Origin: Nigrospora sphaerica
Taxonomy: Eukaryota > Ascomycota > Sordariomycetes > Amphisphaeriales > Apiosporaceae
Assembly: GCA_018287875.1 (NCBI GenBank)
Contig: JAGVVL010000013.1
Span: 3,410,001-3,474,000, forward strand
Direction: 5' to 3'
Length of the DNA: 64,000 nt
Part shown: one piece after another, positions 11,874-22,802 of the stretch
Position numbering within the stretch: position 1 is the stretch's first letter
How the letters are laid out: every line of letters begins with the position of its first letter
Translations under genes and position numbers: made by a program
The notes under the pieces: model-generated
The model's input: only the letters and a program-made list of their open reading frames with translations
Told to the model about the DNA's origin: nothing
Databases searched by the model: none

Positions 11874-12971
11874 CTAACAGAACGCCGTTTGCTCCTCGGG
11901 CTCGTCGACTCCGAACGCCGTTTTACCGACTCCCTTTCCAGCTTCCACCACCCTGTGGGCTTCTCGGACGTTATCCAACGTCAGTTTGCCCCTTAGTGTG
12001 AGGTGACACTGGATCACCCCCGTGTCCACGAGTTCGGCTAGCTCCTCGTACCACTCATGATGCTTCTCCTCCCGGTCGTTGACGTAATTGTGATAGGCGC
12101 CCGAGGCCAGCCAGCACCAAGCAAAGGTGAGCGACTTGCTCATGAACTGCGAGCCGTACATGTCGAATTTGGCCTGCACAATGCTGCATACCTTGCCGAA
12201 GGGGGCCAGCACCTCCGAGATGGGCTGGATGTACTGCTCCGTCCGCGACGTGATGAAGGCGTACTTGAGGGGCACGTCGGCGGGGAGACGGAAGCCGCGT
12301 ATCTGCTCCACGATATCCTCGCGGTGGTTGACGACGTGCGTGGCGCCCATCTTCTCCGAAAAGGCCTTTGTCTCCGGACGCGAGGCTGTGGTGACCACGA
12401 TTGGGAGTTGCAGGTAGTGCCGAGCAATCTGCGAGGCAACTGATCCCATGCCACCACCGCCATTGATGATCAGGATGCCCGCACGCTCGCCCTTTTGGAT
12501 GCCCAACCGGTCCACCAGCGACTCAAAGGCCGTTCCGTAAGTTAGCGGCATAGCGGCCGACTCCACAAAGTCGAGGCGGCGCGGCTTGTGGCCGGCGTGA
12601 CGCTCGTCCACCAGTACTTCCTCCGCGTAGCAGCCCTGCATGACCGGGCTTCCGAGGTAGTAGATCTCGTCGCCGGGTTTGAAATACTTTACATCGGGTC
12701 CGACGTCTAAAACGACGCCCGCGCCGTCGTACCCGATAACATGGAACTTGGGGTCGTCCTGCGTCAAGGCCCGGACGCGATCATAGTAGTCGGGCGGGTC
12801 ATCGTAGGTGCCCTGTCGTATCTTGATGTCGATGGGGTTGATGGAGATAGCCTTCGTCTGCACGCGCATCTGCCGCCCTGTCGGTGTCGGTGGCCGGGGA
12901 ATTTGTTTCGATTGAAGGTTGTCAATCGCCCCGTATTGAGTTACACCAATGGCTTTCATTTCCGAAGTCAT
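11874..12971 (-). CDS. zinc-type alcohol dehydrogenase-like / quinone oxidoreductase (MDR family)
   Basis: Single-exon gene for 365 residues of the medium-chain dehydrogenase/reductase superfamily. The N-terminal GroES-like half carries the conserved Asn-Pro-Ile-Asp and a GYDGAGVV segment. The Rossmann half has a glycine-rich loop (NGGGGMGSVASQIAR) for NADPH. Cysteine zinc ligands typical of true alcohol dehydrogenases are not seen at the expected positions, so it belongs with the zinc-free ZADH/quinone oxidoreductase group, whose members reduce enones or quinones with NADPH. I use the Met at 12971 (MTSEMKAIGV), because these proteins usually begin shortly before M-K-A-I. An in-frame Met 19 codons upstream exists but adds nothing family-like. 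The substrate cannot be told. It lies alone among lineage-specific genes. Confidence 0.9.
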   Translation of the reverse strand: MTSEMKAIGVTQYGAIDNLQSKQIPRPPTPTGRQMRVQTKAISINPIDIKIRQGTYDDPPDYYDRVRALTQDDPKFHVIGYDGAGVVLDVGPDVKYFKPGDEIYYLGSPVMQGCYAEEVLVDERHAGHKPRRLDFVESAAMPLTYGTAFESLVDRLGIQKGERAGILIINGGGGMGSVASQIARHYLQLPIVVTTASRPETKAFSEKMGATHVVNHREDIVEQIRGFRLPADVPLKYAFITSRTEQYIQPISEVLAPFGKVCSIVQAKFDMYGSQFMSKSLTFAWCWLASGAYHNYVNDREEKHHEWYEELAELVDTGVIQCHLTLRGKLTLDNVREAHRVVEAGKGVGKTAFGVDEPEEQTAFC

Positions 12972-14472
12972 ATTGATCCTGTAGTTACGGTAGGCGAGGT
13001 GCCAAGTTGCCGATGTGTAAAATCGCAAAACGGAAAAAGCATGTCAAGAGCCGTATCATTCACGTAGCCTTCGAAGTTTCGAACAATACTTATGGATCCG
13101 TTGGGGTGGTATCGTGACGTTAATATGAAGTCATCGTGAGGGATCGACTCCGGTCCCAACTTCGGGATTCGGCATCAAGCAAGAGTCAATGAGGCTGTGA
13201 TTAGAGTATCCATATTTCATAGCTAGTACTTTGTAGCGATGCACGCACTCTCCCCTTCCGTGTCTGGGTCCTGTTGATTACTGATTAGACCCATAATATT
13301 ATGCTCACGTAATACCGTAGAATCCGTCCTTACGCGGTAGATACCTTGAGAGGCTCGAAGTGCCATTTTGAATGAGAGCAACATCTGTTAACTGTCCTAG
13401 AGCAATTCAGCTGCATACCTGGGGCGAGCGTCATGAAATAGGTGTTATACTGATTAGTAACTATTTAGTTGATAGCGTTGCATACCTGGTTGAAATTTTT
13501 ACAAGCTAACTATTCGAGCCAACTCCTCAAGGGCCCCTAAACTTTCGGCGAGGTAGCGAAGATAGGAAGGATCTTCGTCCAGACCTCTCTCAGAAGTGTC
13601 TTCTGAAACGGTTGAGCGGGTTTCACAGTCTGAGACATGTTGGAACTTATGTCGACGCTCCGCCCAGCATGGCACTTGGATTGATCAACTCTGTGTCTGC
13701 CCATAGGATCTGCTTTGCTCTCTTTCATCGAGCAAAACCGGATGCAGCAATGGTAAAAGGAGGTGAGGAATTACTTAGTACATTGAATTGCGCATGCTGG
13801 TCATATGGCAGTTCTCGTCGGGACTAATTACAGAAACCCTGCTGGGTGAAACTTGCAGTAGAAAGCTTCTAGTCTCTCTAGGACGAGCAGAATCTAGCTT
13901 TGAATGATGCTGTCATCCCAAGTGCCGACGTAAGAAGACGGCTTAAAAGCCCAAAAGGTTCGGGACGATTCACCCCAACAGTTCGGATGGCAGGCCGCGC
14001 GAAAAGACTCCAAGACATCCCGTGCGGAGGCTTTTTTTTACCGCTACAAACGGTGCTTGAGCTGGATCAGCTTACCAATTTCTAAGACATTTTTCATGCC
14101 GTTGGCTCGGAAAGGGGTCATGAAAGTTTCAACTCGCCAGTGCGGTCACACCACGGTTCGTTGCCTAGCAGAACGGTTGTTGATGCTCGGGCACCTCACA
14201 GATGTCTTGATGAAGGTATGGAAACAGCAGTGCTCGAGTACGCTACCTATTTAAAAGAGCAGTAGACCTTCCAGGAAGGCTCTTTTACCCTTGCCATCAA
14301 TACCATCAGCACTCGACTCTCGAGCTACCCTGAGCGTTCACTCTCAGAAGCACGCACCACCCTCTTTTACCCCTTTACAGACCTATACCAATAGTTCTGG
14401 TTTTCACTCTTTGAAAAAACCCACTAAAACCCCAAAATTACTCTCCAACCCACATTCACTCATCATTTCAAG
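12972..14472. other. gene-free stretch, 5' region of the repeat-protein gene
   Basis: AT-rich and stop-rich from about 13000 to 14250, with no supportable gene. The last 220 bases hold the likely core promoter of the downstream repeat-protein gene. Confidence 0.55.
14248..14256 (+). promoter_or_regulatory. TATA-like box of the repeat-protein gene
   Basis: TATTTAAAA lies about 217 bp upstream of the ATG at 14473. The sequence after it becomes C- and T-rich with few G, as in many fungal 5' leaders. No transcript data were available. Confidence 0.4.
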
Positions 14473-16704
14473 ATGGTTTCCAAGGCTCTTGCTATTTCTT
14501 TGGCGTTCTCGCTTGTCAGTGCCCACGTTGCATCCTCGAAGCAGGGTTTCGAGCGTCGTCACCACAAGGAACCAGAGGACAAGTTAAAGAAGTTCCTCAA
14601 GAAGCTCCCCGCAGCTGGGGATATCTTCAATAAGCGCCAGGTTCCTGGTCAGGGAGCTGGTGGGTTCCCCGGAGCACCCGGACAGGGGGCACAAGCTGCC
14701 CAGGCGGCCATGAGCCCTGAACAGGCGGCTCAAATGTTGCAAGCTGCCGAAATCATCAACGTGTGGCTCGGCTCCTGGAACGATGAGAACCACCGACGTA
14801 ACAAGCGTCAGGCCAACGCCGCTAATGCCATCTTGGGGGGCGTAGGCCAGGGTCTACAGGGAGTCAACGCTGGCCTTAACTCCGCCAGCCGCGCTTTACA
14901 AGGGAGCAAACGGGAGGAAGGTGGCAAGGCCACCGCCGAAGGCTCTGGTGCCGAGCACCATGCTGGAGAAGGTCAGGCCATTGCTGCTTACCCGGTGTCG
15001 GGGGGTTACGAAACCTCTCCGACTTCTGCAGCGTACGAGATCTCCTCAACACCAGTAGCCTACGAAGTCTCTCCGACTTCTGCAGCGTACGAGGTCTCCT
15101 CGACATCGGCAACCTACGAGACCTCTTCGACATCAGCAGCGTACGATACATCTTCTACATCGGTGTCGTATGAGGTCCCCTCGACTTCGGCAGCCTACGA
15201 GGTCTCTCCGACTTCTGCGTCGTACGAGGTCTCCTCAACACCAGTAGCGTACGAGGTCTCCTCAACACCAGTAGCGTACGAGGTCTCTCCGACTTCTACG
15301 TCGTACGAGGTCTCCTCAACACCAGTAGCCTACGAAGTCTCTCCGAGTTCGGCAGCCTACGAGGTCTCCTCGACATCGGCAACCTACGAGACCTCTTCGA
15401 CATCAGCAGCGTACGATACATCTTCTGCATCGGTTTCGTATGAGGTCCCCTCGACTTCGGCAGCCTACGAGGTCTCTCCGACTTCTGCGTCGTACGAGGT
15501 CTCCTCAACGCCAGTAGCGTACGAGGTCTCTCCGACTTCTACGTCGTATGAGTTCTCCTCGACGTCGGCAGCCTACGAGACCTCTTCGACATCGGTGTCG
15601 TACGAGGTCTCTTCAACTTATCCTACCACGACTCCAACTTACCCGGAGGTCGGCATGTCAACATCGGAGAGTCCTGCTAAAGAAACCCTCCCCGTGAAGG
15701 AGGAGGTAATTGAAGCCACTACTACTATCCAGTCTACCCCTCAGGTCTATTCCACTGTGGTCCACTACAGCGAAGGGACTCCGGCTACGACCTACTATGT
15801 CCAGCCATACCCTACCTATGCTGGAGAGTTCCCGACCACCTTGATCACTCAGAAGAAAACGAACTACATTACTGCTCCTGCAGCACCCACCGAGTCTCCG
15901 GTGCCCGAGACCAAGGAGCCCAAGGAGCACGAGCACGGCGTTCCCATTTCGGACAAACCCACGGAGGAGCACAAGGACGAGATCCCCCCTGCTGAGGAGC
16001 AGCCCAAGGTGGAGCAGCCGGCTGAGAAGCACGACACCGGCATTCCCATCAAGGGAGGACCCGAGGAGAAGCACGATACTGGCGTTCCCATCAAGGGCGA
16101 GCCTGGTCACCAGACACCTGAACATGGCACTCCCTATCCTTCCGGACCTTCTTCCGACCACCCTACCGCTCCCCATTCCGACTACCCTTCCGCTCCCAGC
16201 TCTGAATACCCTTCCAAATCTCAGCCCAACCCTACCGGTGGCCCCCACGCGGGCTACCCCATCAACGGCTGGATGGGTGAAACCAAGCCCCAGGCCCCCG
16301 GCGGCGTGGAGGCGGCAAAGCCCACGACCGGGGCTCAGGGTGCCTCTCACGCTGACGCCCACCCTGACGGCTACGTCGCGGGATCCAACCCCGCTGGCCA
16401 CGGAAGCCTCCAGAACGGTCCCGATGGCAAGAAGCACGATGGATCTGATGACAAGAAGCCGGATTGGTTCGGTAACAAGAACCAAGGTTGGTTCGGTGGC
16501 AAAAAGCAAGATTGGTTCGGTGATAAGAAGCAGGATGGCGTGGATGGAAAGAAGCAGGAGGGCAACGGTTACGAGGCCGGTGGTCACCAAGCCGGCTATG
16601 CGACCCAGAATGGTGCCGCCGACGACAAAAAGCAGAGCACCGGTAACGTTGCTTGGGACACACTGGCCAAGGTCGGAATCAACTTTCAGGCGCACCGCAG
16701 GTAA
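14473..16704 (+). CDS. secreted Ser/Thr/Tyr tandem-repeat protein with dibasic (Kex2-like) sites
   Basis: Single exon, 743 residues. Residues 1-17 are a signal peptide. Three Lys-Arg sites follow at 54-55, 111-112 and 146-147. The first two precede Gln, as in Kex2-processed fungal precursors. The part between them is Gln/Ala/Gly-rich. From about residue 173 to 385 the protein is a tandem array of 10-residue units built on Ser-x-x-Ala-Tyr-Glu-Val-Ser-Ser-Thr, with variation at a few positions. Ser/Thr density suggests heavy O-mannosylation. Next come a Tyr/Pro segment, several repeats with EKHDTGIPIKG, a Ser/Pro/His stretch and, near residues 660-690, repeated Asp-Trp-Phe-Gly between Lys pairs. 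No GPI signal is evident. I do not recognise a named family. A secreted or wall-associated protein, or a precursor of repetitive peptides, is inferred. Confidence 0.8.
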   Translation: MVSKALAISLAFSLVSAHVASSKQGFERRHHKEPEDKLKKFLKKLPAAGDIFNKRQVPGQGAGGFPGAPGQGAQAAQAAMSPEQAAQMLQAAEIINVWLGSWNDENHRRNKRQANAANAILGGVGQGLQGVNAGLNSASRALQGSKREEGGKATAEGSGAEHHAGEGQAIAAYPVSGGYETSPTSAAYEISSTPVAYEVSPTSAAYEVSSTSATYETSSTSAAYDTSSTSVSYEVPSTSAAYEVSPTSASYEVSSTPVAYEVSSTPVAYEVSPTSTSYEVSSTPVAYEVSPSSAAYEVSSTSATYETSSTSAAYDTSSASVSYEVPSTSAAYEVSPTSASYEVSSTPVAYEVSPTSTSYEFSSTSAAYETSSTSVSYEVSSTYPTTTPTYPEVGMSTSESPAKETLPVKEEVIEATTTIQSTPQVYSTVVHYSEGTPATTYYVQPYPTYAGEFPTTLITQKKTNYITAPAAPTESPVPETKEPKEHEHGVPISDKPTEEHKDEIPPAEEQPKVEQPAEKHDTGIPIKGGPEEKHDTGVPIKGEPGHQTPEHGTPYPSGPSSDHPTAPHSDYPSAPSSEYPSKSQPNPTGGPHAGYPINGWMGETKPQAPGGVEAAKPTTGAQGASHADAHPDGYVAGSNPAGHGSLQNGPDGKKHDGSDDKKPDWFGNKNQGWFGGKKQDWFGDKKQDGVDGKKQEGNGYEAGGHQAGYATQNGAADDKKQSTGNVAWDTLAKVGINFQAHRR
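14989..15624 (+). repeat. 30-bp coding tandem repeat with 270-bp higher-order duplication
   Basis: About 21 units of 30 bp, each coding 10 residues. At a larger scale the block around 15091-15254 reappears almost unchanged at 15361-15524, exactly 270 bp (nine units) later, with only a few substitutions. This indicates a segmental duplication within the array and not only unit-by-unit growth. Confidence 0.85.
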
Positions 16705-17828
16705 GACCAAGGTTTACGCATGTCGATTGTTTCCGGTGGCGACGCAGTGGGCGCTGTTAATTTAATTATAATTCTTTGGGACACGTGTTTACCGGCATCG
16801 TTAAACCAACCCCCCCAAGTTACATTTGATACAATATTGGATTTATAGAGGAGCAAGCAATAAAATTATGCCTTTTGATACCAACTCTACAGTATACCTA
16901 AACATGGCGTGTCGCGTCGGGCTGGCGCTCCGGAAGACTTGCACTTCACCTCGGCAAGCAAGGTAAGTTTAGAAAACGGTATTGGTTCCTGAGGCTTTCC
17001 TCACGACTTTTTGTTTGGTTAATCATCTTGCATTTGTTAAGCGGATGCGATAAATTGTTGTTCGAGGCTGGGGGCAGCGATCGCTCTTCTTAATACCGTA
17101 TCTTCTTTGTGACACATGTGATAGCAGCTCTTGGTAAAGCTCCCATCTACTTTGCCTACTAAGATATATTATTAAACTAAGTAGATCGATGTCGCCCAAT
17201 AGCCTTCTGGCAACGTAATGTTAGTAGTGCCGAAATTACCGTATTTCGCCCTCGAACTCCTGTTGGCCGGGCAAATGCCAGCTACTGGGCCACACCATAG
17301 CGGCCCCTACGCTCACGTGCTTCAACGGGATCACGCGCGGATAGGCAAGGAGTTTGAATTTACAGCGCAAGGCTAACCGCAGGGTAAACTGCAAGGCGGC
17401 TTAACAGGGGGCTGTGCAAAGTGTTACCACGGCAGGATTTGGTTAGGGGTGACGTTCGGCTGCTTTCCTAGTATTGCCACCTACAAGACACTGAGTGCGG
17501 CAGCGTCCGAGATATAACAACGACCTAAAGCAGTTTGGTAGCCTATAAAATGTCTATGGAAAGCGCCAATTGGGTGGTTTTGTTTCCCTGTCTTAAAACT
17601 CCATCCAGCCTGTGTGGCCCCGTAGTCAAGATGAGCAAAGCGACGAGGATTGCGTCGAACACCAGAACTTTTATCTGGAGTACCTATCTTGTTTGCAAAA
17701 TGTCTTCCGGTTCTACGCAGGACTTGATGGGCTCTGCAAAGCTTGGTGGCGCAGCTTGACGCCCGGGTCTGGTTCAGTCTGTCAGCACTGCCTCCCTGAT
17801 CCGGCATGGCATTCCGGCTTCCCCCAAT
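16705..17828. other. gene-free stretch
   Basis: 3' flank of the repeat-protein gene, then AT-rich stop-filled DNA. A long minus-strand open frame covers 17481-18464, but it has no recognisable protein features and lies opposite the decayed chitinase-like gene, so I treat it as chance. Confidence 0.5.
16859..16864 (+). terminator. poly(A) signal AATAAA
   Basis: AATAAA lies about 155 bp after the stop codon of the repeat-protein gene, in T/A-rich DNA. It is a plausible 3'-end signal for that transcript. Confidence 0.4.
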
Positions 17829-19889
17829 AACGTCCCCCACGCCGCCTACACAGCCGTGCAAGTCGATATCTGGTTCCGTCCAAGCCTTCTCGCCTAACAA
17901 AAGGGCCGCCGTCAGGATTCCAAAGCATCGACTTTCCAATACCGGAGGCCTGCTACTTAAGACGTCGGCCGGGACGCCACGTTCCCTTGTGGCTGTCGAT
18001 GGAAACACCAGTTGAAACCGAAGACGAGCATGGATTTTGATATGAAATGGGCGCGCCCTGTGGGCGCTCAACACTCCTACCTCCTCAACGACCTGTCGCG
18101 GAACGTTCAGAGCCCTGGCCCAGACGATGTCGAGGCCACGGGCGACCTCAAGGCCGTTATTGATGGCAAGTTGGCCCGCCGGCTGGAAGAAATGATGCGT
18201 CGAATGACCGAATGCGAGGAAGGTCGCGCTTTTGACGCCGGGAAGAGGTCCAGGCGAAGGGCGGCCGCCCGTCGATACGGCGCCGCTATTTGTGCGGCTG
18301 AGAACGTCGTCCCCATGGCCCAAAGCCGGGGGTGCCTTGAACGACCTCCCTCTCCTTGATCTCAACCGAGTACACTTTGGTTTCGACAATGCCGCCGGTG
18401 ACGTCGCCGGGGCTGCAGCCGTGGCCGTGGAGTTTTCCAAGGCGTATGCGCCACTGTTGGCCATTCCGGATGAATTGGCTGTACAGTTGGGTAACTACCT
18501 TTTTACGCTGGCGCTCGATGCCTTGGTCGAAAACCTCCCTCTGGGGGCCGAAAACAGGATCCAGTCATCCCTGGTTACCACTGCTACCGGGACGGCTACA
18601 ACGACGACTACGAAGCCGACTGAAACAAGCTCTTCGTGTCCCGATCCCAAAAAGAGTCCAGTAAGCCGGCTCGACCGCCCATTTGTTTTCAACTAGCCGT
18701 GCTCTATGACTGACTAATACAGCTCGCTTACGATTTTGCTGAAACAGAAAACGACTGCGATTTGAAGTTTCCACCGACACCTAGCGGCTGTAAGGTAAGA
18801 TGCAAAGAGGTAGGTTCCACTGGCAGTCGCAGCGAATGTATTTAACTGATAAACATAGGGAAAATACAAAGACTGCGAATGTGGCACCCCGAGCGACACG
18901 TACATCAGCATAGCCACTGCTGAAGAGCAAAAGCTCCTGGCAGCGATCTCTGAACTTCTTAGAGACCCAAAGAACAAGCCAGGACCAGAGGGCCCCAAAG
19001 CTAAATGCGATATGGACAACCTGAGTGAAATTCCCGCTAACGTTTTCGGGGGCTCTCTGAACAACGTTTATCACCACTTCTACGAGAGATGGATAGATCA
19101 AGACGAGTTGAAAATGACGGTCGACACGACTGGCAGCAACAAAAAGCCCGTCATCCAGTTGAATAAAATCCAATCCCAAACTCCAACCCCGAAGCCCGGC
19201 GCCTACAAAGATTACGATATTGACCTCGGCTTCAAGCCATCCGAGGGAAACAAGAAGTGCTCTTGGAATTGTACCGAAGCCTTCGACAAGCTGTGGAGCA
19301 CTTGCACGAACACGGGAGGTACGTTGCGGGCTACCATTTTCCCTTCGAGAGCTTAGACGCTGTCCACGAAACCGACACGAGGCTTTCTCCGCTCAGCGAT
19401 GAGCCAGCCCATGCAAAAGAGCGGATCGCTCGATGCGGGCTGCGGCGTCTTCGACTACAACATCACGCCACCGCCGCCGCCGCCCACGACGCCCCTCAAG
19501 CAGCAGGAGCGGCACTGCTACAGCCCGGACGACTTCGGGAAGCACGGCGACATCCACGTGGCCCTGGTGACCTGGAGCTCCCAGTTCGCGTGCGCGGGCA
19601 CCGGGATCCGGACGGTCAAGAGCGGCGACGCCTCGACCTATATTACCTCGGGCTACGACAACCGCCAGCCCATCCAGTACAATATCTACTGGAAGGACGG
19701 CTGCCAACTGGAAGGCGGCCTGACTGAGATATACCCGGCAAACCCGCTGGCCAAGAAGGACGCCGGCCACAACGAGTTTCAGAATCCGTTCATCGACAAC
19801 TACAAGAAATACAACAACGGCGGCGTGGGAGGAAGCGTTAAAGGTTGGTTGCTTTGGTTTACGAGTTCAAAGCCACGCACGATAAATAG
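17829..19889 (+). pseudogene. decayed C-terminal part of a large secreted chitinase-like (GH18 class V, subgroup C type) gene
   Basis: From about 18320 onward the plus strand codes for a recognisable region. It runs HFGFDNAAGD, a Thr-rich linker, Cys-rich segments and HCYSPDDFGKHGDI, and ends at NNGGVGGS, the signature end of long fungal subgroup-C chitinases. Introns at 18661-18722, 18795-18858 and 19319-19396 have good borders and keep the frame. Just after GGVGGS the frame breaks twice. There is an extra base in an A run near 19840-19842 and another in a G pair near 19855-19856. If both are ignored, the usual VGC...YEF ending appears, with a stop at 19887. Upstream, coding-like pieces sit in different frames: one at about 17829-17890, and one at 18012-18250 in a frame different from the part after 18280, with stops between them. 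No GH18 catalytic motif is present. I read this as a 5'-truncated, frameshifted relic. Family assignment rests on the C-terminal signature only. Confidence 0.6.
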
Positions 19890-21527
19890 GGATGGGAAGG
19901 AAAGTGCATCAGCATGATGCCGTGAAGCATCGGAAATTTGTTTGATTACCCTAGGTTTGATGGCTTGGCGTGATTTCAGATCATGGTAGAGGCGATTACA
20001 CTCGAAGTTAACAGTTGCTTTTTGTTCAGTCGCAAGTTTACTTCATTTATAACAGCGATCATCCTGGCCACTGCCAACCGACGATTCTTCGTAATCGAAA
20101 AGGGCTGATTTGGGCTGGGCCCTCTGACAACATAGGAAGGGGAGTAGGTTCAGATCTTTAGTGGGGGGTCTAACCGGTGTATTCCTCGCCAGGCCGACCA
20201 TCCCTCATTCTAGAAATAAGGTCTTGTTAGCGGCGCGTACGTGCATATTATCATGTAAGAAGAAGCGATAAGGGAGCATGTCATTCACAACAAGGGCATC
20301 TCCCTTAGAACCTTGTCTTGCAATGGTGTAGAAGTACTTTAAATCAGGTAGCCAGCCAGACGGACTCGTAGAAAATTTATTTCTAACAGTTTTCCACACG
20401 GCACTAGTGCCACGACTGATATTTAATAGCCGCGAACGGTCAGTATGAGTGGAGTATTTACAAACAAATTTACGAGACAGCTGGCGCTGCGGTCCAGTGC
20501 CCTGCAGCACATGGAGTAGTACGGTTCAAAATTTCTCAGTGTGTTTCTAAACTCTCAATAAAGTGCAACTTAATGAAGCACTGTAATGAAAATCATGAAA
20601 CTCTTCACATATTGGAACAAAGAAACCCCAAACTGTAGGGCGTCTAGTGGAAAGACACGGTCGTGAGGTGGATCCCAAAGGTCAATCAAGTGAGGATACC
20701 GTTGAGCAAGATGGTCCTCAACGTAGGAAAGTAAAAGAAGCTCAAAATAGTCACGGAAATGAGCGTGAAGTGCTGCACCTCGGTGTAAGAGTGTGTTGAA
20801 GGAAGGGAAAAGCGCGCTGTCTTGCAAGCTATGAACTGGGCTACCGAGGCTTAACTTGTACTTGTGTAAACCCTTGATCAAGGCTTACGTAAGAGCCCTG
20901 ACCCGGTTTCAATATCTACTACATTTTTACGAATATTTACTACCTAAGAAACCATTAGTGTTTGATAGCGTTCAAGTTAAGAAATCGTGACTAGTAAAAC
21001 CTTGCTCATCCAGGCTGCCTGACGTCAAGTAAGATATGTGATCATAAGTGTTAATGGTGACTTGTTTCCATATGGGTTCGGTGCCCATTTCACGATGTTC
21101 GACCCAGCAATAGTGCGGAGAATTAACGCTTGAATATTGGTTTCTCCCTCTGTAAGTGCTCGTCATTGGAAGCCTAATATGTACTTAATTACCGTACCTT
21201 TCGGGAAGGGCGCGTCTCCATACCCCGCGTCCCACGTTCCTGCCGTTCTGCTGTCCAACCTCCACCCGAAAACAGGCGCTACTCACTAGCTCGGGTACAT
21301 GCCGATAGAAGAAAAAAAAGTTCTTATCAGCCAAGAATAAATGGGCTACAGGGAAATCTGAATCTGCCCCTCCATTCCCCCAGCGAGGAGCCCCTCCATC
21401 TGCCAAACTGAGAGTCATCACCATATTCGCGACACTCCCTCCAGCAGCCGCACGTCTCAATCGCGGTCGCTGTTCTCTCTTGCTCTCTCTCTTCTCTCCC
21501 TAATTCTATCGCAACATCCTCTTCGCC
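19890..21527. other. gene-free stretch with two doubtful minus-strand ORFs
   Basis: Mostly AT-rich. Minus-strand frames at 20570-20881 and 20205-20510 look somewhat protein-like but have no recognisable domain and no convincing splice join. The last 100 bases are the CT-rich leader of the GMP synthetase gene. Confidence 0.4.
20570..20881 (-). CDS. doubtful hypothetical ORF or gene remnant
   Basis: A 103-codon open frame with a hydrophobic/aromatic composition (for example HFRDYFELLLLSYVEDHLAQ) in otherwise AT-rich, stop-filled DNA. A second open frame of similar character follows on the same strand at 20205-20510. I see no domain and no clean intron joining them. They may be remnants of one gene or a transposon, or chance. 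Confidence 0.2.
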   Translation of the reverse strand: MIKGLHKYKLSLGSPVHSLQDSALFPSFNTLLHRGAALHAHFRDYFELLLLSYVEDHLAQRYPHLIDLWDPPHDRVFPLDALQFGVSLFQYVKSFMIFITVLH

Positions 21528-22770
21528 ATGGCGACCGACGGACAGGAGGCCGCGCCGCCTCACACCATCTTTGACGTGAGTTGAGGGAGGAACAGTCGAG
21601 CGCAGGCGGAAGCGAGGAGTCATCGCGACTAACACGGCACCCGTGCAGACCATCCTGGTGCTGGATTTTGGCAGCCAGACCAGCCACCTAATCCTCCGCC
21701 GCCTCCGCTCGCTCAATGTCTACACGGAGATGCTCCCGTGCACCACCAAGCTCGCCGACCTTTCCTGGAAACCTGTGGGCATCATCATGAGCGGCGGGCC
21801 CTCGTCCGTGTACGATGCCGAGGCGCCGCACGTTGACCCGGCCGTCTTTGAACTCGGCGTGCCCATCCTGGGCATCTGCTACGGCTCACAGGAGATCGCC
21901 TGGCGCGTCAACTCCAAAAACGTCGCGCGCGGCGACGTGCGCGAGTACGGCCACGCCGACGTCACCATTCACAAGGTCGGCGGTGCGCCCCACGTCGACC
22001 GCCTCTTCCAGGGCTTGGGTGAGACCATGCACTGCTACATGAGCCACTTCGACAAGCTCGTCACCCTGCCCGAGGGCTTCGTTACCGTTGCCAGCACCAA
22101 GAGCTCCGAGTACGCCGGCACGGCACACAAGGAGAAGCCCATCTTTGGCATCCAGTTCCACCCCGAACTGTCCCACACGCCCCGCGGCAACGAGCTGCTT
22201 AAGAACTTCGCCGTCGACATCTGCGGCGCGCGTCAGCACTGGGTCATGAGCGACTTCATCAAGCACGAGGTCATCCGCATCCGCCAGCTCGTTGGCGACA
22301 AGGCCCAGGTCATCGGCGCCGTTTCGGGCGGTGTTGACAGCACCGTTGCCGCCCGGCTGATGAAGGAGGCTATTGGCGACCGCTTCCACGCCGTCCTTGT
22401 CGATAATGGCGTGATGCGCCTGAACGAGTGCGAGCAGGTCAAGGAGACGCTGGCGCAGCACCTCGGCATCAACCTGACGGTCCTGGACGGGGCCAAGCTG
22501 TTCCTCGACCGCCTGGCCGGCGTGACGGAGCCCGAGAAGAAGCGCAAGATCATCGGCAACACCTTTATCGAGCTGTTCGAGGCCGAGGCCATCCGGATCG
22601 AGAAGGCGGCCGAGAACACGCCCAACGCCGGCAAGGTCCAGTGGTTCCTCCAGGGCACCCTGTACCCGGATGTGATTGAGAGCCTGAGCTTCAAGGGACC
22701 GTCGGCCACTATCAAGACGCACCACAACGTCGGTGGCCTGCCGGAGCGCATGATGAACGGGCAGGGGCTG

Positions 22771-22802
<32 letters not shown>

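Noticed and set aside
15658..16710. 350-codon minus-strand frame opposite the repeat protein
   Set aside because: Hydrophobic low-complexity translation is the expected shadow of the plus-strand repeat codons, which have a signal peptide and clear start.
17481..18464. 327-codon open frame on the minus strand
   Set aside because: It has no signal, domain or protein-like pattern and lies antisense to chitinase-like coding pieces on the plus strand, so length alone is not enough.
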